Shown here in pieces: positions 1 through 9,689 of a stretch of 64,000 nucleotides of DNA. The notes beneath the pieces were generated by a model. The model was not told the origin of the DNA, made no database searches, and was given only the letters and a program-made list of their open reading frames with translations. The first letter of the stretch is position 1. Every line of letters starts with the position of its first letter. A program made the position numbers and the translations under genes. Source of the stretch: Xanthostigma xanthostigma (taxonomy: Eukaryota; Arthropoda; Insecta; Raphidioptera; Raphidiidae); contig OY754464.1 of NCBI GenBank assembly GCA_963575645.1, positions 31,015,501 through 31,079,500 on the forward strand, written 5' to 3'.

Positions 1-982
1 TCACAAACGAGTAAACCTGTTAGCTTGAAAAGCACACAATCACTATATTAACACAAGTAAGTAATTAAAAAGTAACACACGCACAATCACAATTTTATCA
101 CAAATAGGAAACACGCACAATCACAATTTTATCACAGTTAAGAAATACACACGATCACTATTTTGTCACAAATAAGAAGCACACTCAATCACTATTTTGT
201 CACAAATAAGAAGCACACTCAATCACTATTTTGCCACAAACGAGTAAACCTGTTAGCTTGAAAAGCACACAATCACTATATAAACACAAGTAAGTCAATT
301 AAAATGTAACACAGACGCATTCACTATTTTATCACAAATAAGAAAACCCGTGAATTATAAAAAACACACACAAATATCACAAATAAGTATAAACCTGTCA
401 ATTAGCGACACGCACAATGGCTATTTTATCACAATTAACTAACAGCGAAGTTCACAGTATGAAAAGCACAATTGAAACGAATAATTTGGCTTATAGATCA
501 AAGAAAATAATAGAAATTATATTCTAATCCACTTACCAAAACGATGTTCACAGCACGAAATTCACAACTGTAATGAAAATTTTGAAAGAAAGTAGGTATA
601 ATATAAATCCAATCCGCTTACCTGATTTTTCGAGAAATTTCTCAGAAAAGGTAATTTACAGGTCAATTTGGCTTATAATTCAAAAAATTAATGACCGGGT
701 CTAGGTAATTAGTACTTTGTAAAGTACAGTTTTGCCAAAATAAAATTAGATCTACAAGAATTTTTGTAAATTTAAATATGTTTATACTATTTTCACTTAG
801 AAAACATTTATTTAAAGTTAGAATCAGAAATTTGCAAACAAGCAAAAACATCCACATTATCGAAGTTTACTTTCATACAAACCTTCTCCTGACAATTACG
901 AACACAACAAAAAAATGTTTAAATCGGTCGAGTCATTTTCGAGATTTTTCGAGACTAACGCACGGTAATTGATTTATATATA

Positions 983-1560
983 CAGTATGTAAACACGTAA
1001 GGTGCACATAGGGAAATTAGCATTGGGAACAAATACTTGGATCAGAGTTAGCCATGTTTGCATTAATTGTTATTTCTATTGAATTATCGTGGTAATCTTG
1101 AGGATTTCTATTTTATTTTGATTTATTTTTATTTTAAGTACTTGGTTTTTTTAATAATAAAAAGTTCTTATAAATCATTATTTTAACTTTTTTGTACAAA
1201 AATAAAACAAATAAACAACTCCATCTGTTTGGAAACATTTCATTCAAAAATTGTCTGACTGGTATGACGTATGCGCGTTGGTAAAACAGTGACCCAACGT
1301 CTTTAGTTTCAAAACGAATAGGCGGAGATATTTGATCTCGCACCATATTTAAGTATTTTTGGGAATTTAATGTCCCATTAATAAAAAAAAGTCCGATTAT
1401 GTGTAATCATTTGAATATTTTCTTCGGTAGTATACACATTCATTTTGCAAAAGAATATTTATCTGTCAAATTGAAAAACAAGATTTCAAGGCTCACTCTG
1501 ATCCAGTCATATTTTCCCAATGCTAATTTCCCTATGTGCACCTTTCGTGTTTACATACTG
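983..1560. mobile_element. Tc1/mariner-derived non-autonomous element, copy 1
   Basis: The ends are inverted: CAGTATGTAAACACGTAAGG at the left and its complement at the right, preceded and followed by TA (981-982, 1561-1562), as expected for a TA target duplication. The similarity of the two ends runs on for about 65-70 bp. The first 75 bp also lie inside the left arm of the large palindrome and recur inverted at 1878-1953. A second full copy lies at 5715-6274. A transposase relic sits inside on the minus strand. Confidence 0.85.
1134..1346 (-). pseudogene. Relic of a mariner/Tc1 DDE transposase
   Basis: A 70-codon open frame contains IPVRQFLNEMFPNRW. This resembles the stretch of mariner-like transposases that follows the second catalytic Asp, where a His-Tyr-Ala context leads to a VR-x-LNE-x-FP-GRW motif. 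Upstream and downstream sequence is not recognisable, so the frame is a deletion remnant in a non-autonomous element. The same stretch occurs in the second copy at 5840-6034, where the reading is nearly identical. No function is expected. The family call rests on this one motif and on the TA-flanked termini. Confidence 0.6.
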
Positions 1561-1683
1561 TATATATTTATATGTATAAAGAAAGACAGATAATCGAAGT
1601 GTTTCTAATTCGACAATGTGGGTGTTTTTGCTTTTTCGTAAATTTCTGACTAATTTTCCATCAACGTTTCCTATATCAATATA

Positions 1684-1877
1684 CTAGCGGTCCGTCCCGG
1701 TTTCACCCGGGCGCGATATATATAATTCTGCAAAATGTATTTCGTTTGCGACCCGGCGTCTGAACTAATAGCTTTGAGCAAATTCTACCAGATCTGCTTT
1801 TGAACGAATTCTAACAGATGTTGCTAGTTGGTGCTAAACCAGTTTTTTTTGTTTGCTTCTGAAATAATAGCTTTAAA
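1684..1877 (-). mobile_element. Helitron-like 3' end fragment
   Basis: Read on the minus strand, a GC-rich stem-loop (CCCGGGTGAAACCGGG) is followed about 8 nt later by CTAG and then T, the layout of a Helitron 3' terminus. The same stem-loop and the upstream phrase AATACATTTTGCAGA occur at 49200-49258. The phrase GCTCAAAGCTATTAGTTCA links it to 27400 and 27825. The 5' end is not visible; the fragment runs into the palindrome arm. Confidence 0.55.
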
Positions 1878-2534
1878 AACATGGCTAACTCTGATCCAAG
1901 TATTTGTTCCCAATGCTAATTTCCCTATGTGCACCTTACGCGTTTACATACTGTATATATAAATCAATTACCGTGCGTTAGTCCCGAAAAATCTCGAAAA
2001 TAACTCGACCGATTTAAACATTTTTTTATTGTGTTCGTAATTGTCAGGAGAAGGTTTGTATGAAAGTAAACTTCGACAATGTGGATGTTTTTTCTTGTTT
2101 GCAAATTTCTGATTCTAACTTTAAATAAATGTTTTCTAAGTGAAAATAGTATAAACATATTTAAATTTACAAAAATTCTTGTAGATCTAATTTTATTTTG
2201 GCAAAACTGTACTTTACAAAGTACTAATTACCCAGACCCGGTCATTAATTTTTTGAATTATAAGCCAAATTGACCTGTAAATTACCTTTTCTGAGAAATT
2301 TCTCGAAAAATCAGGTAAGCGGATTGGATTTATATTATACCTACTTTCTTTCAAAATTTTCATTACAGTTGTGAATTTCGTGCTGTGAACATCGTTTTGG
2401 TAAGTGGATTAGAATATAATTTCTATTATTTTCTTTGATCTATAAGCCAAATTATTCGTTTCAATTGTGCTTTTCATACTGTGAACTTCGCTGTTAGTTA
2501 ATTGTGATAAAATAGCCATTGTGCGTGTCGCTAA

Positions 2535-3010
2535 TTGACAGGTTTATACTTATTTGTGATAAAATTGTGATTGTGTGTGTTTTTTATAATTCACGGGTTT
2601 TCTTATTTGTGATAAAATAGTGAATGCGTCTGTGTTACATTTTAATTGACTTACTTGTGTTAATATAGTGATTGTGTGCTTTTCAAGCTAACAGGTTTAC
2701 TCGTTTGTGACAAAATAGTGATTGAGTGTGCTTCTTATTTGTGACAAAATAGTGATCGTGTGTATTTCTTAACTGTGATAATTGTGCGTGTTTCCTATTT
2801 GTGATAAAATTGTGCGTGTGTTACTTTTTAATTAATTACTTGTGTTAATATAGTGATTGTGTGCATTTCAAACTAACAGGTTTACTTGTTTGTGGCAAAA
2901 TTGTGTTTTTGCGTGTTTCTTATTTGTGATAAAATAGTGATTGTGTGTGTTTCTTATTTGTGATAAAATAGTGATTGTGTGTTTCATTAAATTTGCTCAC
3001 TGTGGTAATA
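2535..3010. repeat. Degenerate tandem repeats upstream of the 325-residue gene
   Basis: Units of about 33 bp with the core CTTATTTGTGATAAAATAGT followed by GATTGTGTGTGTTT recur many times, mixed with a second unit (TTGTGTTAATATAGTGATTG). A higher-order period of roughly 180 bp is suggested. The reverse complement of the array fills bases 1-440. The array ends about 65 bp before the gene start, so it forms the promoter or 5' leader region of that gene. Confidence 0.8.
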
Positions 3011-3074
3011 TCTAGTGTCTGTGCGTGTTTTTCATTTGTGTTCGATTGTAGTGTTTTATTTTTTGAATTTAAAA

Positions 3075-4052
3075 ATGGCAAGTTTCGAAGAATCAGTATT
3101 TGGACCAATGCGACGAGTTACCACGTTGGATGCTGAAGCTTTGAAGATTCAGCAATGTTTAGGAAATTATAATATCGTAAGATCGTTTACAAAAAAAGAT
3201 TTCCTTGATTGTCTGGGAACAGAAAAAATAGAGGACACGTATGAATTAAAATGGCAAAGAATGCTACAATTGATGGCCAAAACAAATGCCGAAGAGGCGA
3301 CAGAGGATCGACAGAGGAAAACGGAGATAAATCAACCCCTGCTTGAAGGTGACCCGCGAAGAATACGCTGCACGACGAGCGAAAAGGTTCAGCGGAACAA
3401 CATTCAACCGCAGGAAGAAAAAATGGAAACTGGACAACCCCAAGACAATGTGGCCAAGGATATTTACGCCGAAAGAGATCGGATGATGTGGTTGCACACA
3501 GCGGAATGCGTTCGACAATTGGAAGAAGAAAGACGGCAAAAAAACAATTTAGGAAACGAGAAGAAACAGGCTTCGCGGATACCTGTACCTGCCGAAAAGA
3601 AAGAAGTGTTGGCAAATGGAAACCCGAATGATAATTTACGACAAAAGTTGAATAAGGATATTCAGCGCCGAATTGTGCAAGGAAAGAAGCAGTCCGCCGC
3701 ATTGCTTCCCATGCCATTGACGAAGATCGCTAGCTGCAATTCAACAGAGCAGGACACTCGACGACGTCTGGAAGAACGGCAGAAGATGCTTCATGAGGGA
3801 GCCGTCCAGAATAGAAACGCAAAAATAGAAATCAGGCAAAGAGCGATGGACGCGAAACGTCTTCGGGACGAAGAAAAGGCGCGGAACAGCCACGACAAAC
3901 AGGCCATTGAAAATATAGAGCCCGCTCCTAAAAGGCAGAAGACGGACACTTCGGAGCCGGGGCAGAAAACCGTAAAGAAGAAAAAGGATTCGGGCCTATC
4001 AAAATTACGACGGAAAGTTACGAATGTCTATCGGAAAGGCGGTTTGTTGTAA
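3075..4052 (+). CDS. Unknown charged basic protein, 325 residues
   Basis: I do not recognise this family. The ATG at 3075 sits in a good eukaryotic context (AAAAATGGC); an upstream extension to 3015 would need a GTG start. Residues 1-70 look like a small folded domain with two Cys and a KWQRML segment. The middle is rich in Gln, Glu, Lys and Arg. Around residues 225-280 it is a likely coiled coil. The C-terminal 45 residues are strongly basic with a nuclear-localisation-like PAPKRQK, a run of four Lys, and end in VYRKGGLL. There are no membrane segments or signal peptide. Local GC is clearly higher than in the flanks and the frame is intact over nearly 1 kb, which supports coding. It could belong to the palindromic element upstream or be a host gene; neither is shown. 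Confidence 0.7.
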   Translation: MASFEESVFGPMRRVTTLDAEALKIQQCLGNYNIVRSFTKKDFLDCLGTEKIEDTYELKWQRMLQLMAKTNAEEATEDRQRKTEINQPLLEGDPRRIRCTTSEKVQRNNIQPQEEKMETGQPQDNVAKDIYAERDRMMWLHTAECVRQLEEERRQKNNLGNEKKQASRIPVPAEKKEVLANGNPNDNLRQKLNKDIQRRIVQGKKQSAALLPMPLTKIASCNSTEQDTRRRLEERQKMLHEGAVQNRNAKIEIRQRAMDAKRLRDEEKARNSHDKQAIENIEPAPKRQKTDTSEPGQKTVKKKKDSGLSKLRRKVTNVYRKGGLL

Positions 4053-4162
4053 AGTTGCGATTCGGACACGATACACAAGGATTAATGACGAAAACAAAAT
4101 TTTTGTGATGAAAAACATTATTAAGTGTTATTTGTTTGAAAGTGTTTAGTGATTAGTGGTCA

Positions 4163-4168
4163 AATAAA
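4163..4168 (+). terminator. Candidate polyadenylation signal of the 325-residue gene
   Basis: AATAAA lies 110 bp after the stop codon and is the first such hexamer downstream of it. It would give a short 3' UTR. This is placement by motif only. Confidence 0.4.
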
Positions 4169-4255
4169 AAACACAAATATACATAATATACCAAACATAT
4201 ACACAGCATGCGTACATACATACTACACTACATACATTAATACACACACCCCCCC

Positions 4256-4400
4256 CTCCCTATGGACTGCAGGACCTTGTCGCGGTGGGAGGGCTTGCGT
4301 GTCTCAGTGACCCGATGAGCTATGCCGGCGTGGGAGCGGAACATCGAATCCCGGAAAGGTCAAAGGGTAGAGACCAGACCAACAAGCAGTCCACATATTA
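4256..4400 (+). other. GC-rich structured fragment, possible LINE 5' end
   Basis: A GC-rich stretch in AT-rich surroundings starts after a C-rich run and contains GGTGGGAGGGCTTGCGTG and GATGAGCTATGCCGGCG. GGACTGC near the start pairs with GCAGTCC near the end, enclosing about 120 nt that could fold into a compact RNA. I suspect a 5' end of a retroelement but cannot name it. It is not repeated elsewhere in this window. Confidence 0.3.
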
Positions 4401-4484
4401 GCTAATTGAATGCTCTAAGCAAATGATTTAAGTTGTCGACCGTCTAAAAACTCCAATTATCCACAATAAACCTGAGTGAAACTA

Positions 4485-4865
4485 TCATGTATAAAAACTC
4501 GGGCCGCAGTGCCAAATCATGTCGATTATATTATAGTGTATTTGCTTTTATAGGCAATGTGGCTCTATTGTATGAACTTAATTTTGTTTTTGGAGAAAAT
4601 AAAAAATAACCCCTTAATACACCCTTTAAAACAACATTTTTTACTTAATTTCAATATTACATATTAATTCAACATCTGTACCAAATTATATATACCCTTC
4701 AGTATGTAAATGCATATCAGTAAACTTATGTTTTCATAAAATTTATAAGTCCGGTCCTGTCGAGCCGATTTTTTTAAAATTTTAACAGCACATTCAACCC
4801 CTAAAACCCACCCTTAAAGTGCGATGATGAATTCCAACACGAGGACCAAATTTCAATTAAATCGC
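4485..4865 (+). repeat. Dispersed repeat family A, copy 1
   Basis: This interval aligns with 50955-51440 in the same orientation. Shared phrases include AAAACTCGGG followed by CGCAGTGCCAAA, CCCCTTAATACA, GTTTTCATAAAA and GTCCTGTCG followed by GCCGATTT, and AACCCCTAAAAC. The copies are diverged with indels. No coding potential or terminal repeat is visible. Confidence 0.8.
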
Positions 4866-4963
4866 TTAAGGCTGTCGAGAGTTATAAACATTTCCAAAAA
4901 TGGTGCCAAACTTAAAAAACGTAAAAATTTATAGATATTGTTTGTTTTTTTAATTGGATAGCT

Positions 4964-5130
4964 TAAAAACTTCAACCAAAACGCGAAAATAATGTTCTCT
5001 GACAAATAACATGAACCATTTAAAATGTCTGACACCTCGAATATGTCGACCATATTCGAGGTGTCAGACATTTTAAATGGTTCATGTTATTTGTCAGAGA
5101 ACATTATTTCAGCGTTTTGGTTGAAGTTTT
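4964..5130. repeat. Near-perfect 80-bp hairpin
   Basis: Left arm 4964-5045 and right arm 5051-5130 are reverse complements with about two mismatches, around a 5-base spacer TCGAC. Both strands therefore show the same short reading frame starting near the axis, which is a by-product of the palindrome. No target duplication is clear. Confidence 0.9.
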
Positions 5131-5645
5131 TAAAAATTAATTACATGTCGTCAAAACGACATCTTTCGGAAAATTTAGAAGGAAAACGCCCTAAAATCAA
5201 GAAAAGTCACAGAGGAAATAGGTGTCAGACTATAGGCCTAATGAAGCCATATACAAAGTTTGGGGAGAGTATGTATCAATAAAATTTTTGCCGACGGGCA
5301 CTCTGGCTATATGTCCCGCCATCCCACCGACGCTAATAGTGTAAGTGCCTTATGGCAAATACTAATATATAGGTTCATTAAAGGGTTAGCGTGTCAGGCT
5401 GTCGATTCCTCTAATCAACTTTAGTTATACAAATTGGAAATCATAAAGAATTCGCGACATATTATATTCTCCCGATCGAAGCGCAGGGATTTGAGTGCTC
5501 TGCCATATGTAAAGAGAAAACCTACAGACTTCAGCTTAACTTCACATAAGGCTATGATTGAAAATTACATTCCCACGTTGCACCTCCGATTGGTTGATTC
5601 CTTACTTTCAAGTTAACTGGCTCTGGCATCAGACCTTCTGATTTT
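5131..5645. other. No feature recognised
   Basis: AT-rich sequence with two short open frames (up to about 85 and 60 codons) that lack recognisable motifs. I see no RNA gene or repeat match within the window. Confidence 0.5.
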
Positions 5646-6401
5646 ACCATAGAGATATAAGTACTAGAGTACGCTAGCGGGTATGCTGGCCATAAGTAGA
5701 TGTCATTATAGGTACAGTATGTAAACACGTAAGGTGCACATAGGGAAATTAGCATTGGGAAAAAATACTTGGATCAGAGTTAGCCATGGCTGCATTAATT
5801 GTTATTTCTATTGAATTATCGTGGTAATCTTGAGGATTTCTATTTTATTTTTATTTTACTTGGCTTTTTTATTAATAAAAAGCTCCTATAAATCATTATT
5901 TTATTTTTTTTGTACAAAAATAAAACAAAAAAACAACTCCATCTGTTTGGAAACATTTCATTCAAAAATTGTCTGACTGGTATGACGTATGCGCGTTGGT
6001 AAATCAGTGACCCAAATGTCCTTGGGTTCAACACGAATAGGCGGAGATATTTGATCTCGTACCATATTTAAGTATTTTTTGAAATTTAATGTCCCATAAA
6101 AAAAGTCCGATTATGTTGTTATCATTTGAATATTTTCTTCGGTAGTATACACATTCATTTTGCAAAAGAATATTATCTGTCAAATTGAAAAACAAGATTT
6201 CAAGGCTCACTCTGATCCAGTCATTTTTTCTCAATGTTAATTTCCCTATGTGCACCTTACGCGTTTACATACTGTATATGTTTACTCAAATCAGCATTAT
6301 TTTGTATCATTAGCTACCATGGAGATAAGGAACTTTTCTCTCTCTGAATAGCAGACACTTTTATGGCTCACTCGCGTAATCTCGTATAATATCTCTATGG
6401 T
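5646..6401. mobile_element. TIR element split by a nested insertion
   Basis: ACCATAGAGATAT at 5646 and its complement at 6390-6401 begin arms that stay similar for about 50 bp (TTACGC, GTGAGCCATAA on the right arm against TACGCTAGCGG, GGCCATAA on the left). The Tc1/mariner derivative 5715-6274 sits between the arms, so the outer element existed first. Without the insert it would be a small MITE of about 190 bp. Confidence 0.65.
5715..6274. mobile_element. Tc1/mariner-derived non-autonomous element, copy 2
   Basis: It has the same CAGTATGTAAAC termini as 983-1560, with TA on both sides (5713-5714, 6275-6276). The interior matches copy 1 along its length, including the minus-strand transposase relic at 5840-6034 with RQFLNEMFPNRW. 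Left and right termini are inverted over about 65 bp. Confidence 0.85.
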
Positions 6402-7317
6402 TTTTACCCCACTCAGGGGAAGCCAAAAGGAAGGGTTATGTTTTTAGCAGACAATGATCATGGTGAGTACAAGACGCTTTTACTGCTATAGAGACCAAAT
6501 TAGATAAATGTGTCGTTGGGTTTGACTGAATGTCAAAAGTGTGACTATAAAAAAATCAATATGGCGCACATTGTCCTCAATGTTGTCTCGGGTGATTTTA
6601 TGCTATTTTTTACATTCATTATTGTACAGGGTGAGTCAGATCACCCGTACCCGAATTATTTTTTTTTTCGAAAACGGTTAGTCATAGAGAATTGTGTCAA
6701 AAATCTGTATTATAAAAGCCCTAATGAAGAATCGAATGATGCCATTTTTTTCCTCCGAAAAGGTCAGCTTCCCTATTAGTTTGCTCCAGAATGTTCAGAA
6801 CTCTGGAATTTTAAATGGCAAGATAGGTCGAAAGTGGTATTGTTGAAAATATCTTTTAAAAATACGCAGGTTTTGTAGGACAATTTTTTTGTCTAGTGCC
6901 ACCCCTGTTAAGTAATATTCGTTTGAAATTATTAAATTAACATGTCATAATAACGAACTTAATTCTAAAAGTCGACATTTAAAATCTAGTTACCTAATTA
7001 AACAATGTCACAAATGTTCGTACTGTCTTCCATTTATAGAGTAAGATCCCAGAGCCGCCAGACACAACTTATTTTTAAATAAATGAAACTTTACGTTTTG
7101 AGCCGTGTTTTGTGTACTTAGAACGCTTGGCGTACCTCCATCATTGAGTCTGTGACAAATGTACAGGTATACCAGGTGACAAAGGTGACGAAAAATAAGG
7201 GTAACTTTACTTAAATTTAAATGGCTGATATTTATATATGTTTTGCAGAATATCACTATAAACTAGTATCCAGTATCGCCAGTCACTTTCCGCTGACCAC
7301 AACTTCTGACAGACGCT
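6402..7317. other. No gene; short repeat-like phrases only
   Basis: The stretch ACAGGGTGAGTCAGATCACC near 6627 resembles the ACAGGGTG starts seen in many insect repeats, but no partner terminus is visible. The open frames here (up to 89 codons at 6510-6779) show no motif. Confidence 0.4.
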
Positions 7318-7320
7318 TTA

Positions 7321-8071
7321 CCTTGTTTACACGTATTAAGTTGTCAAGTAGGTAACTAAATTTTAAGTTAATTTTAACTTAATTTTAAGTAATCGATTGT
7401 TTACACGTGTCTAACTTACGCACTCTTTAGTTCATTATTTTCTTAACCATGGAAGATCAAGAACGTGTTGAAGTTCTAAATTCAATAATTAGATATGTAG
7501 GTAATAAACGAAATTATTGACGAAGTGAAATATGAAATATCGAATACCTACAGAGATACACCTCGGCTTTGGTAGAGAAATTGGATTTCAAGGAGGGATA
7601 TGCTCGGTGCAAGTACAACCATGTTTAAAGAATTAGCAGATGAAGACAAAGGAGAGTAGTTCTATTCATTAAGAATGTCAGAAGAATACTTTAATTATTT
7701 ATTATCTAAAGTAGAACCGATTATTAAAAAAAAGGATACTGTAATGAGATGTGCGCTATCAGCTATTTCCAAGGGCTCCTCAAAACAATACACAACGCAA
7801 TAAACTTATGTACTTCACTAAAATGTTGCGTTCACACGTCAACTAAATGACAATTTAGTAGAAAGCCACGCCTACAAGTAGTACGGGAGTGGTGGTTACT
7901 TACTCAAAAAATAGACTCGATTCTATTCTACTTGTTCACTTAACCACTGAATCGTTTACTTACCACTTGTTACTAAAGAGCTTTTAAGTGGTTGTTTACA
8001 CGCAAGAATTAAGTTAAAATTTAGTTAAAATTTAGTTAATTACTTGACAACTTAATACGTGTAAACAAGCC
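7321..8071. mobile_element. PIF/Harbinger non-autonomous element
   Basis: The left end CTTGTTTACACGTATTAAGT and the right end (its complement at 8051-8070) extend into arms of about 55 bp containing TTGTCAAGTA and AACTAAATTTTAA. TTA flanks both sides (7318-7320 and 8072-8074), the 3-bp duplication typical of the superfamily. A Harbinger transposase relic lies inside at 7621-7802. Confidence 0.85.
7621..7802 (+). pseudogene. Harbinger transposase N-terminal relic
   Basis: One reading frame with a single internal stop contains SLRMSEEYFNYLLSKV followed by EPIIKKKDTVMR. This matches the segment of Harbinger/HARBI1-type transposases that precedes the DDE domain (R-M-S/T-x-x-x-F-x-x-LL, then a conserved Lys-Asp-Thr). 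An ATG-started frame at 7449 (MEDQERVEV) may be the original start but closes after 17 codons. The catalytic domain is missing, so the copy is dead. Confidence 0.7.
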
Positions 8072-8074
8072 TTA

Positions 8075-8906
8075 ACAGCGGGACCGTTTGCACTTTGATT
8101 TTACTAATCACTTAACACTTGCACTTGTCACTTGCACTTGCTACTACATATGTTACATTAGATGAATACTCTTATATTTGCAATACATTAAAGAATGTTA
8201 TAAAAAAGCAAATAGGTAGATTAGTTAAACGACAAAGACGCAAAAAAAGTTATTATTAATTTATATAGTAGCGTATTTATAAGAGTTCCCCTCACCCTCA
8301 TCGGAGCTGTTTAGTGTTTGTGTCAACTTCCAATGAGCATAAGGGTGAACCAGAACTCTCGCAAATTTATTCGTTGAATAAGTTTGAGACTACTTGACCG
8401 ATTGACTTCAAAATCCAATTGGATCTAATAGTCTCAATAGGTCCTATCGAATGCCGCAAACCAGATCTCAATTGGTTGATTCGCTCTAAAGAGAATAGCT
8501 TCCTAGAACCCCAAAATGTCAAAATGAAAACTCGATTTTCGAGATTCGGACAGAAAGTAGACTTCAGGTTTTTGTTAAAAATTTTCAACAGCAGGAAGTT
8601 CGACATTTCCAGCAGTTAGTAAGCACCTAACGACCTGAGTTAACAATTGTATTTAACGGATGCCCTTAAAATTTATTATTTTTCAGGATGTGACTTCACC
8701 AATTTCTTTAAAAATATATATTCAACTGATCAATTATTCTACGGGCAGAATCGATTTGAAATTCTGTAATGTTTTTCTTATAGAGAAATATGTGTGGTTA
8801 CACTAAGGTTACTGTCAAATTAGATTTTCTGACAATGCTTTGAGCAACCCAGCATTATTAATGTTACATGACAAGGTTTTCAGGTTTATATTCTCGTACC
8901 ATTAGA
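8075..8906. other. No feature recognised
   Basis: There is a short CACTTG-rich run near 8105-8145 and two overlapping antiparallel short frames at 8367-8619 that I judge non-coding. No terminal repeats or RNA genes are seen. Confidence 0.4.
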
Positions 8907-9063
8907 TATGTTCCAAGCAGCTAGCAAACGGACACGAAACCGCCACCGTCATGCGCAGTAGCCAAAATGAAATTGTTTGTTTGTGTGGGCTTTGGAACAC
9001 GTCTTAGCTACCTGAGCATTACGGTGACGGTTTCGTGTCCGTTTGCTGACTTCTTGGAACATA
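8907..9063. mobile_element. Small MITE with 40-bp inverted ends
   Basis: TATGTTCCAAG then AGCAAACGGACACGAAACCG at the left are answered by the complement at 9021-9063. The right flank continues TACCTATT. The half-end AATAGGTATGTTCCAAGAA recurs at 9601-9619 beyond the adjacent pogo-like element, and TAGGTATGTTCCAA recurs near 43308. Confidence 0.8.
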
Positions 9064-9074
9064 CCTATTAAATA

Positions 9075-9599
9075 CAGTGTAACCTCTTTATAACGAATCT
9101 CAAGGGACCGAGCATTTTTTTTCGTTATAAAGAGTTTTCGTTATATGGAGGGAAGAAAGAAAAATAACCAAATTTCACCTAATTAACTTATTCCATGTAG
9201 TCTGTTAACTTTGCTTGGCGTTTTTGCTATGCCAATATTTGTTTTGTATTTTATTAAGTATTATGCATGTCTTGACTCTTGGGATGTGGTGGAGTCACCT
9301 TCATTAAACAATAGGAATGTTTCGATAAGTTTAGCGGCATCAAGTGCTTGTTGAATAGTTGATGATGGTTAAAAATCATCCTCTTTATCATCTTCTTCAT
9401 CTTCATTTTGTTGTATAAAAAATTACACTGTTAAATACGCCTAAATATGAACATATTTCATCGTAATAGAGAATGGTTGTTACGCTATAAAGAGGGTATT
9501 AATGTATGGGTTTTAAGGTAAACCAACCAAACTGTAAAATTTTCTACGTTATAGGGAGTTTTTCGTTATAACGAAGGACGTTATAAAAAGGTTTTACTG
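9075..9599 (-). mobile_element. pogo/Tigger-like deletion derivative
   Basis: The terminus CAGTGTAACCTCTTTATAAC and its complement at 9579-9599 are flanked by TA. Subterminal CGTTATA motifs repeat near both ends. It is reverse oriented relative to the larger relative at 31544-33686: its left end matches that element's right end, including GGGACCGAGCATTTTTT. A transposase C-terminal relic remains inside. Confidence 0.85.
9262..9411 (-). pseudogene. pogo-like transposase C-terminal relic
   Basis: The minus-strand frame reads an acidic stretch, one stop, then TIQQALDAAKLIETFLLF. This resembles the C-terminal tail of Tigger/pogo transposases, where an acidic linker leads to an ALEAAKTLETFL-like helix. 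A shorter version (SIQQALDDAKL) survives at about 33390 in the larger element. No DDE core is left. Confidence 0.65.
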
Positions 9600-9689
9600 T
9601 AATAGGTATGTTCCAAGAAGGTTTTTGACGTGATAACGTCTTATAAATTGATGAATCACCAATCTTATAAATTGATAAAACACCGGCGG

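Larger units (their letters stand above)
1..2894. repeat. Large palindrome, arms about 1-1058 and 1878-2894
   Basis: Bases 1-1058 are repeated in reverse complement at about 2894-1878 with only small differences. Shared landmarks include the phrase AACAGGTTTACTCGTTTGTG on the right arm and its complement at base 1 and again near 240. The arms differ mainly by a few missing tandem units. The roughly 820-bp centre (1059-1877) holds the rest of a Tc1/mariner derivative and a Helitron-like end. The left arm is cut by the window edge, so the true palindrome may be longer. Long inverted arms built of short tandem repeats recall fold-back (FB/Galileo-like) elements; this assignment is inference. Confidence 0.85.

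Noticed and set aside
1-440. CRISPR-like look of the repeated units
   Set aside because: Units are degenerate, AT-rich, without constant spacers, and form part of a eukaryotic palindrome arm.
3187-3717. Antisense frames of 176 and 91 codons opposite the 325-residue gene
   Set aside because: They are shadows of the GC-richer sense gene; the sense frame has the better start, composition and 3' signal.
4300-4360. Hammerhead ribozyme core
   Set aside because: GATGAG is present but the required CUGAUGA and GAAA elements and stems do not line up.
4853-5282. Two antiparallel frames with the same N-terminal residues
   Set aside because: Both arise from the hairpin 4964-5130 and do not indicate a duplicated gene.
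8367-8619. Overlapping antiparallel frames of 79 and 66 codons
   Set aside because: No motif, no splice signals and composition like the flanks.
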